From positions 1-64,000 of the forward strand of contig NZ_QLJH01000002.1 in NCBI RefSeq assembly GCF_003951315.1: DNA of 64,000 bases. The letters are read 5' to 3'. The translations under genes were made by a program, and so were the position numbers. Each line of letters opens with the position of its first letter. Position 1 is the stretch's first letter. Shown in pieces: positions 57,044 through 64,000 of this stretch. The DNA is from Sphingomonas sp. S-NIH.Pt15_0812. Lineage in GTDB: Bacteria > Pseudomonadota > Alphaproteobacteria > Sphingomonadales > Sphingomonadaceae. The notes under the pieces were generated by a model that was not told where the DNA came from, made no database searches, and saw nothing but the letters and a program-made list of their open reading frames with translations.

Positions 57044-57128
57044 TGGTGCGGGCGAAGGGACTCGAACCCCCACATCTTGCGATACTGGAACCTAAATCCA
57101 GCGCGTCTACCAGTTCCGCCACGCCCGC
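57044..57128 (-). tRNA. tRNA-Leu (TAG anticodon)
   Basis: An 85-nt class II tRNA on the minus strand with an encoded CCA. The acceptor GCGGGCG pairs with CGCCCGC, the anticodon stem is CTGGA/TCCAG, the loop TTTAGGT gives the anticodon TAG, and a long variable arm is present. The T arm contains GTTCGAGTC. It lies 57 bases upstream of tig. Confidence 0.95.
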
Positions 57129-57239
57129 ATGTCCGGACTCGCCGTAGGGCGCGCGTCTATACCAGTCCAGCGTTACCTAGCAAGCGGGGACGCAACCTGT
57201 ATGCAAGACAGCGCGTTCGAAGGGGTGAAGGAGACGATC

Positions 57240-57401
57240 ATGGCGACCCAGCCCCCCCTCGAACAGCCGACCCCCTCCAGCCAGCCGGTGCAGCCCGACG
57301 CCCCGCCGCCGGAGATCACGCCGCCCGGCCCCGATATCGACCAGCCCTCGCCCGGGATGCCCGCGGGCGATCCCGGCACGCAGCAGCCGGCGGAGATCTG
57401 A
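57240..57401 (+). CDS. Small proline-rich protein
   Basis: A 53-residue protein rich in Pro, Gln and Asp (MATQPPLEQPTPSSQPVQ.., ending QQPAEI). It has no signal peptide and is probably disordered. The ribosome site AAGGAG lies 6 bases before the ATG at 57240. The next gene starts 1 base after its stop, so they are co-transcribed. The function is unknown. Confidence 0.6.
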   Translation: MATQPPLEQPTPSSQPVQPDAPPPEITPPGPDIDQPSPGMPAGDPGTQQPAEI

Positions 57402-57402
57402 G

Positions 57403-57660
57403 ATGGACGCGACGCGAAATCCCGACGTGACGGGCGAGGGTCGGCCGGAGGATCATGTCGGCACCGATCCCGAGACTCCGATCGAGCGGCGCGACGACGA
57501 CGCCCGCAGCGACCTGGAACAGGCGGTCGCCTCCCGCTCCGACGCGGTCGAGCGTGGCGAGGGCGGACCGGAGCCGGAGACCTTCACCGATCCCGGCCGG
57601 TTCGACGGGCCGTCGGGTACGGGCGGCACGGTCCGCAACCAGGACCTGACGCAGCAGTGA
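57403..57660 (+). CDS. Small acidic hydrophilic protein
   Basis: An 85-residue, highly charged, Asp/Arg/Gly-rich protein (MDATRNPDVTGEGRPEDHVG.., ending RNQDLTQQ) with no hydrophobic core, thus probably disordered. It starts immediately after the Pro-rich gene. I recognise no family. Such pairs of intrinsically disordered small proteins can be stress-related, but that is conjecture. Confidence 0.6.
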   Translation: MDATRNPDVTGEGRPEDHVGTDPETPIERRDDDARSDLEQAVASRSDAVERGEGGPEPETFTDPGRFDGPSGTGGTVRNQDLTQQ

Positions 57661-57707
57661 TCCTCATTCGTGGCGGCGCGGTTCGGAAGGATCGCGCCGC
57701 CATGGCG

Positions 57708-58577
57708 TCACGGAGCCACGGAAAAGTCGAAGACCCGCGTGGTCATGTTGCTCCGGAACATCCCCGGCCCCTCACCCGCATGGATCGAGTAGAGGAAGCC
57801 ATATTCTCCGGGCGTCAACGGCGCCTCGGTCGTCGCGCGGAATACTCCCGGCGCGACCCGTTCATAGGTGAAAGGGATGCGATCCCTGTCCATGACGCCG
57901 GTCTTCGCGCCGGCGATGCTGAAGCTGCCGACCCGCGCCTCACGATGATCCTTCTTCACCTGGAAGCGGATCAGGCTGAACTCGTTCGGCGACGTGACGG
58001 TCGTGGTGTTGCCGGTCAGCCATGACCCGGTGTTGGCGCCGCCCGACAGGCTGCTGTTCGCCTCGTCGAAGTAGAAGTAGAATTCCGGCTTGAGCCTGGC
58101 GGCACGGACTCGGGCCTTGTCGTTGGGGATCACCGATTTCATGTTGATCGGCGCGAGGCCGCCCGACAGCGCATAGCCGAGCATGCCGCCCGTCTTGGTC
58201 TGGTTCGCCGTGGTCGGGTCGAGCCGGATCATCCTGGGCTCCGCCAGCCAGTCGGCGAGCAGGTACACGCCGGTCGGATGCGGCACCTTCCAATCCGGCG
58301 AATCCGCCGACAGCATCGCCTTGGAAGAGACGCCCCCCTCGGCCGACGCGGTCAGCATCGCCGCCAGCACCGCCGACGACACGCCGCGGTGGCGCAGGTC
58401 GATCAACTGGTCCGCGCCAAGCTCGAAGTGATTCGGCGACGCCTTGATCTTCGCGATCACCGCCTCGTCGCCCAGCCCGGCCTGGACCAAGGTGACAATC
58501 ATCTGATTGTCCAAGACTTCAGCCGAAACCGGCGCGGCCATGACCAACAGCGCCGCAGCAATCATCGCGTATCTCAT
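57708..58577 (-). CDS. Secreted protein of unknown function
   Basis: A 289-residue exported protein with a signal peptide (MRYAMIAAALLVMAAPVSA). The first mature segment (NQMIVTLVQAGLGDEAVIAKIKASPNHFELGADQLIDLRHRGVSSAVLAAML) is a helical motif found at the start of several exported sphingomonad proteins. A beta-rich domain follows, with VLLADWLAEP-like strands, FYFYFDEAN and FLYSIHAGEGPG. I do not recognise a name for the family. The ATG at 58577 is preferred; a start at 58646 would add a non-signal extension. Confidence 0.65.
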   Translation of the reverse strand: MRYAMIAAALLVMAAPVSAEVLDNQMIVTLVQAGLGDEAVIAKIKASPNHFELGADQLIDLRHRGVSSAVLAAMLTASAEGGVSSKAMLSADSPDWKVPHPTGVYLLADWLAEPRMIRLDPTTANQTKTGGMLGYALSGGLAPINMKSVIPNDKARVRAARLKPEFYFYFDEANSSLSGGANTGSWLTGNTTTVTSPNEFSLIRFQVKKDHREARVGSFSIAGAKTGVMDRDRIPFTYERVAPGVFRATTEAPLTPGEYGFLYSIHAGEGPGMFRSNMTTRVFDFSVAP

Positions 58578-58713
58578 CCACCCCCCCGATGCGCGGAAAG
58601 CAACCGCGCGCCGATCCTTGTAGACCGGCGAAGAAGGACGCCACAAGCCGGAGCGACCGCCACCCCGATATCTATCCGGATGGCGGTCGCTCGTATGTCA
58701 CATGGGGGCTATT

Positions 58714-60180
<1,467 letters not shown>

Positions 60181-60252
60181 CACATCGTCCGCTTGTCTGG
60201 AATAAAGGGATTGCCGGCGGGCATGACCCGTTGCCCGGCACAATTCAAGCCG

Positions 60253-60771
60253 TCAGGGCCTCGGCACCGGCCGCTTGTCGGGGATGATGCGCGCCGGGAT
60301 GCCGACCGCGGTCGCCCCCGCCGGCACGTCCTGCATCACCACCGCATTGGCGCCGATCCGCGCATGGTCGCCGATATGGATGCCGCCGAGCAGCTTGGCG
60401 CCCGCGCCGATATCGACATGCGCGCCCAGGGTCGGCGAGCCATTGATCATCCGCGCCAGCGTCACCTGTTGCAGGATCAGGCAGTTCGGCCCGATCGTCG
60501 AGGCCGGATGGATGACGATCCCGTTGGGATGCGGGATCATCAGCCCACCACCGATCGGCGCGTTGATCGGGATGTCCGCGCCCGTCACCGCCGACCAGAA
60601 GCGATGCCGCAGCACCGCCCAGCGTCGGGCGATGGCCGAAACCGGCCCGCCACGCGCCCGATGCCGCTGATAGTCGCGGATCGTCTTCAGCAGCGACCGG
60701 TCGGGCGACCAGACCCCGCGCGGGCGATGCTCGCGCGACCAGTCCGGCGCCGTCTCCGCGTCGGTTACCAC
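60253..60771 (-). CDS. Hexapeptide-repeat acyltransferase (serine acetyltransferase-like)
   Basis: A 172-residue left-handed beta-helix acyltransferase: [42 protein letters not shown], then [28 protein letters not shown] and AVGIPARI at the end. It resembles CysE or the colanic-acid/WcaB type acetyltransferases; the short N-terminus lacks the helical domain of CysE. The GTG at 60771 overlaps the end of gatA by 7 bases, so it is translated as part of the gatCA-acyltransferase-gatB operon. The substrate is unknown. Confidence 0.78.
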   Translation of the reverse strand: MVTDAETAPDWSREHRPRGVWSPDRSLLKTIRDYQRHRARGGPVSAIARRWAVLRHRFWSAVTGADIPINAPIGGGLMIPHPNGIVIHPASTIGPNCLILQQVTLARMINGSPTLGAHVDIGAGAKLLGGIHIGDHARIGANAVVMQDVPAGATAVGIPARIIPDKRPVPRP

Positions 60772-62249
60772 CAGCGCTCCGGCCGCGCCGTGAAGCCCGC
60801 ACGCTCCTCGATCGCCAGCCCGGCGTTCAGCACGGACTGTTCGTCCAGCGCCTTGCCGATGATCTGGAGACCCAGCGGCAACCCGGCCGCGTCCAGCCCG
60901 CCCGGCACGCTCATCGCCGGCAGGCCGGCGAGCGACGAGGGCACGGTGAACACGTCGTTGAGGTACATGGCGATCGGATCGGCCGACTTCTCGCCCAGCG
61001 CGAACGCCGCCGAGGGCGCGGTCGGGGCGAGCAGCAGGTCGCATTGCTCCCAGGCGCGCTCGAAATCGCGCGCGATCAGCGCCCGCACCTTCTGCGCCTG
61101 GGTGTAATAGGCGTCGTAGAAGCCCGCCGACAGCACATAGGTGCCGATCATGATGCGGCGCTTCACCTCCGGCCCGAAGCCGTCGGCGCGAGTCGCGGCA
61201 TACATCTGCTGGAGGTTCGCACCGTCCGGCAGGTCGCGCAGGCCGTACCGCACGCCGTCATAGCGGGCGAGGTTGGACGAGGCCTCGGCCGGCGCGATGA
61301 TGTAATAGGCGGGCAGCGCGTATTTGGTGTGCGGCAGCGAAACCTCGACGATCTCCGCGCCGGCGTCGCGCAGCCAGGCGATGCCCTGCTGCCACAGCGC
61401 CTCGATCTCGGCCGGCATCCCGTCGACGCGATATTCCTTGGGGATGCCGACTCGCTTGCCGCGCAGGTCGCCCGAAAGATCCGCTTCCCAGGCCGGCACG
61501 TCGAGCTGGAGCGAGGTGGAGTCCTTGGCGTCGAAGCCCGCCATCGCGCCCAGCATGATCGCGCAGTCGCGCACCGTCCGCGCCATCGGCCCCGCCTGGT
61601 CGAGCGACGAGGCGAAGGCGATCGTGCCCCAGCGCGAGCAGCGGCCATAGGTCGGCTTGATACCCGAAATGCCGGTGAAGGCGGCCGGCTGGCGGATCGA
61701 GCCGCCCGTGTCGGTGCCGGTCGCGCCCGGGCACAGCCGTGCCGCGACCGCCGAGGACGAGCCGCCCGACGACCCGCCCGGCGCCAGCGCCGCATTGCCG
61801 CCGTCGTTCCGCCGCCAGGGCGAGATGACGTTGCCGAAATAGCTGGTCTCGTTCGACGAACCCATCGCGAACTGGTCGAGGTTGAGCTTGCCCAGCATCC
61901 CCGCGCCCGCATTCCACAGATTCTGCGACACGGTCGACTCATAGGTCGGCGTGAAGCCCTCCAGGATATGGCTGGCGGCAGTGGTCTGGACCCCGGCGGT
62001 GCAGAACAGGTCCTTCATGCCGATCGGCACGCCGGCCATCAGCTTCGGCGTCTCGCCCGCCGCGCGCGCCGCGTCGGCGGCGTCGGCAGCGGCGAGCGCG
62101 TGATCGGGCGTCGCCACCAGAAAGGCGTTGAGCGCGCTCGCCTCGGCGACGCGGGCGTTGAACGCCTCCGCCACCTCGCGCGCCTTGAAGGCGCCGTCGC
62201 GCACGCCGTCGCGGATGTCGGCGATCGTCAGGTCGGCAAGTTCGGTCAT
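60765..62249 (-). CDS. gatA: Asp/Glu-tRNA amidotransferase subunit A
   Basis: GatA is the amidase that releases ammonia from glutamine for tRNA-bound Glu/Asp amidation. It has 494 residues. Amidase-signature residues appear in [12 protein letters not shown] (catalytic Lys), [37 protein letters not shown] (Ser-cisSer) and the later domain. Its start overlaps the gatC stop by 1 base. An acyltransferase starts inside its 3' end. Confidence 0.98.
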   Translation of the reverse strand: MTELADLTIADIRDGVRDGAFKAREVAEAFNARVAEASALNAFLVATPDHALAAADAADAARAAGETPKLMAGVPIGMKDLFCTAGVQTTAASHILEGFTPTYESTVSQNLWNAGAGMLGKLNLDQFAMGSSNETSYFGNVISPWRRNDGGNAALAPGGSSGGSSSAVAARLCPGATGTDTGGSIRQPAAFTGISGIKPTYGRCSRWGTIAFASSLDQAGPMARTVRDCAIMLGAMAGFDAKDSTSLQLDVPAWEADLSGDLRGKRVGIPKEYRVDGMPAEIEALWQQGIAWLRDAGAEIVEVSLPHTKYALPAYYIIAPAEASSNLARYDGVRYGLRDLPDGANLQQMYAATRADGFGPEVKRRIMIGTYVLSAGFYDAYYTQAQKVRALIARDFERAWEQCDLLLAPTAPSAAFALGEKSADPIAMYLNDVFTVPSSLAGLPAMSVPGGLDAAGLPLGLQIIGKALDEQSVLNAGLAIEERAGFTARPERWW

Positions 62250-62536
62250 TATTCGATCACCTTGGGAACCGCGAAGAAGCCGTGCTCGGCCTGCGGCGCG
62301 TTCGTCATCAACTGGTCGCGGATGCCGCCATCGGTCACCACATCGTCGCGCAGGCGCAGGTGATTGGGGATGACGGCGGTCATCGGCTCGACGCCGGCGG
62401 TATCGACCTCGCCCAGCTGCTCGATCCAGTGCAGGATATTGTCGAGCTCGGGCGCGATGCGCGCCGCCTCGTCCTCGGTGATCGCGAGCCGGGCGAGGCT
62501 GGCGATCTTCTTCACGGTGTTGGTGTCCACGGCCAT
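62249..62536 (-). CDS. gatC: Asp/Glu-tRNA amidotransferase subunit C
   Basis: A 95-residue GatC that stabilises the GatAB complex. It starts [17 protein letters not shown] and contains [33 protein letters not shown], the family helix-linker signature. Its stop overlaps the gatA start by 1 base. This gene leads the gatC-gatA-acyltransferase-gatB operon. Confidence 0.97.
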   Translation of the reverse strand: MAVDTNTVKKIASLARLAITEDEAARIAPELDNILHWIEQLGEVDTAGVEPMTAVIPNHLRLRDDVVTDGGIRDQLMTNAPQAEHGFFAVPKVIE

Positions 62537-62641
62537 GGCCAGCCCGCTACCACTCGCGCTCCGCCCGGTGCAAGCGCTTGCGTACAGCAAGTCTTGCGCG
62601 CGCCGTGCCGTCCTGTAGCAGACGGGAGCAAGGAGACCCCT

Positions 62642-63760
62642 TTGGCGCGCAAGTTCCTGTACATTTTCGCCGCATTGATCGTGCTGGTGATCGCGGCGGC
62701 CCTCGCCTATCGCCTGTTCGGCACCGACCTGATGCGGATGGCGCTGACGCCCGGCGAATCCTTCCGCCGCCAGGCCTCGGTCCAGGCCAGCGCCTATGAC
62801 GATCCCAAGCTCTGGCTCGCCCGCCCCGAGATTCCCGGCAATCCGGCGCTCTGGACGCCGGAGGGTTACGCCCCGCGCGCGGCGGACGCCAAGGGACCGA
62901 AGGCGGCGATCTTCTTCATCCATCCAACCTCCTATGTCAGCCGCGACCATTGGAACGCGCCGCTGGACGACCGGGAGACCAACGATCGCAGCGCGCTGTT
63001 CCTGCGCGGCCAGGCGAGCGCGTTCAACGCGGTCGGCGATGTCTGGGCACCGCGCTATCGCCAGGCGACGTTCGGCGCCTTTCTGACCAGCGTCGCCGAT
63101 TCCGAACAGGCGTTGCAGCTGGCCTATGGCGATGTCGCCGCCGCCTTCGACAGCTTCCTGCGCCAGATCGGGTCGAAGACCCCGATCATCCTGGCGGGGC
63201 ACAGCCAGGGCGCGCTCCACCTGACCCGCTTGCTGCGCGATCGCGTCGCCGCCGATCCCGCCCTGCGCCGCCGGATCGTCGCCGCCTATGTCGTCGGCTG
63301 GCCGGTATCGCGGACCACCGACCTGCCGCGCCTGGGCCTGCCGGAATGCGCGCGCGCCGATCAGGCCGGATGCCTCTTGTCATGGCAGAGCTTCGCCGAG
63401 CCGGCCGATCCCTCGCTGGTCGTCGACACCTATGACCGGACGATCGGCTTCGACGGCCGGTCGCGCAAGGACACGCCGATGGTCTGCACCAACCCACTGA
63501 CCGGCACGCCCGACGCGACCGCCCCGGCCGGCGCCAATCTGGGCACGCTCTATCCGGCCGCTGATCTCGCCACCGCGACGATCACGCCCGGCCGGGTGCC
63601 CGCCGCCTGCGGTCCGCGCGGCCTGCTGATGATCGGGACACCGCCGGAGGTCGGGCCCTATGTGCTGCCCGGCAACAACTACCATGTCTACGACTACAGC
63701 CTGTTCTGGGCCAATGTCCGCGCCGATGCCGCGCGTCGCCTGCAAGGATTTCGCCGATGA
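62642..63760 (+). CDS. DUF3089 alpha/beta-hydrolase-like lipoprotein or membrane protein
   Basis: A 372-residue protein with an N-terminal membrane anchor ([23 protein letters not shown]). The DUF3089 domain has [19 protein letters not shown], then [16 protein letters not shown] (nucleophile elbow GHSQG) and a late VYDYSLFW motif, as in lipase-like hydrolases. Translation starts with TTG at 62642, backed by a strong AAGGAG 6 bases before it. Its stop overlaps the start of ruvX by 4 bases (ATGA), so both are co-translated. Confidence 0.85.
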   Translation: MARKFLYIFAALIVLVIAAALAYRLFGTDLMRMALTPGESFRRQASVQASAYDDPKLWLARPEIPGNPALWTPEGYAPRAADAKGPKAAIFFIHPTSYVSRDHWNAPLDDRETNDRSALFLRGQASAFNAVGDVWAPRYRQATFGAFLTSVADSEQALQLAYGDVAAAFDSFLRQIGSKTPIILAGHSQGALHLTRLLRDRVAADPALRRRIVAAYVVGWPVSRTTDLPRLGLPECARADQAGCLLSWQSFAEPADPSLVVDTYDRTIGFDGRSRKDTPMVCTNPLTGTPDATAPAGANLGTLYPAADLATATITPGRVPAACGPRGLLMIGTPPEVGPYVLPGNNYHVYDYSLFWANVRADAARRLQGFRR

Positions 63761-64000
63761 CCCTCGTCACCACCGACGCCGCCGCCTTCCGCGCCGCGCT
63801 GCCGGACGGGGGCCGGCTGATCGGGCTGGATGTCGGCACCAAGACGATCGGCACCGCCCTGTGCGACGCCGGCTGGTCCTTCGCCAGCCCGGCGACGCTG
63901 ATCCGCCGCACCAAGTTCACCGCCGACAAGGCGGCGATCGTCGCGATGATCGGCCCGCAATCGGTGCGCGGGCTGGTCATCGGCCTGCCGATCAACCTGG
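63757..64000 (+). CDS. ruvX: Holliday-junction-resolvase-like RuvX/YqgF, 5' part
   Basis: The beginning of a YqgF/RuvX-family RNase H-fold protein. The diagnostic [18 protein letters not shown] (with the first catalytic Asp) starts about residue 20, followed by [23 protein letters not shown] and [10 protein letters not shown]. The frame is open at the right edge, so the C-terminus, including the other active-site residues, lies outside. It starts within the stop of the DUF3089 gene. The family is linked to 16S rRNA maturation. Confidence 0.9.
   Translation, partial: MTLVTTDAAAFRAALPDGGRLIGLDVGTKTIGTALCDAGWSFASPATLIRRTKFTADKAAIVAMIGPQSVRGLVIGLPINL

Noticed and set aside
56988..57122. Upstream extension of trigger factor
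   Set aside because: The extra 45 residues are the translated complement of the tRNA-Leu gene; the ATG at 56987 has the right family start and a ribosome site.

Overview
The window reads as chromosomal DNA of a high-GC alphaproteobacterium of the order Sphingomonadales, most likely Sphingomonas or a close relative. This rests on the gene repertoire: TonB-dependent receptors, a crtW/crtX carotenoid pair, GlnB-GlnA, gatCAB, tig-clpP-clpX, a sphingomonad-type S24 repressor and glutaryl-CoA dehydrogenase. Genes are dense and most gaps are short. There is no CRISPR array, no intact insertion sequence and no rRNA operon.

The first 213 bases are not trustworthy genome. They hold a degraded Nextera-type sequencing adapter followed by an inverted copy of the start of the first gene. 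From about 114 onward the sequence is a truncated M28 peptidase gene. Region 1.5-4.3 kb holds a small lipoprotein, a CAT-anticodon tRNA with an integrase remnant behind it, a short unknown gene and a DUF1501 protein. Region 4.6-7.5 kb is a carotenoid block (PAP2-type membrane enzyme, CrtW ketolase, convergent CrtX glucosyltransferase). Region 7.5-11.5 kb has a secreted CAP lipoprotein, an O-antigen ligase-like protein and a low-GC acyltransferase.

Region 11.6-31.5 kb is mostly housekeeping: CinA-like protein, Map, PurL, a zinc-responsive ArsR regulator with a 56-residue metallothionein, CsbD, a ThiS-ThiG fusion, AroQ-AccB-AccC, an HdeA-like protein, ArsC, GlnB-GlnA behind a sigma-54 promoter, serine dehydratase under a tandem glycine riboswitch, and the TamA-TamB envelope export pair. 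Region 31.5-34 kb is accessory: an orphan cysteine-containing protein and a divergent phage-like switch (S24 repressor against a Cro-like small protein) around a perfect operator. A ZnuD-like zinc receptor with a candidate Zur box follows.

Region 37-39.4 kb is a glutaryl-CoA module. Region 39.3-51.7 kb looks like a glycan-utilisation locus: sugar MFS transporter, class II aldolase-like protein, GH43 protein, large TonB receptor, GH144-like glucanase, LacI regulator and GH3 beta-glucosidase. Three near-identical palindromes based on TGTAACCGGTTACA link the LacI regulator to the receptor and the GH3 gene. Region 52-57 kb is clpX, clpP, a GT2 glycosyltransferase and a trigger factor with an unusual His-rich and Lys/Ala-rich tail. 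The rest carries tRNA-Leu, small hydrophilic proteins, gatCAB with an embedded acyltransferase, a DUF3089 esterase-like protein and the start of ruvX, which runs off the end.
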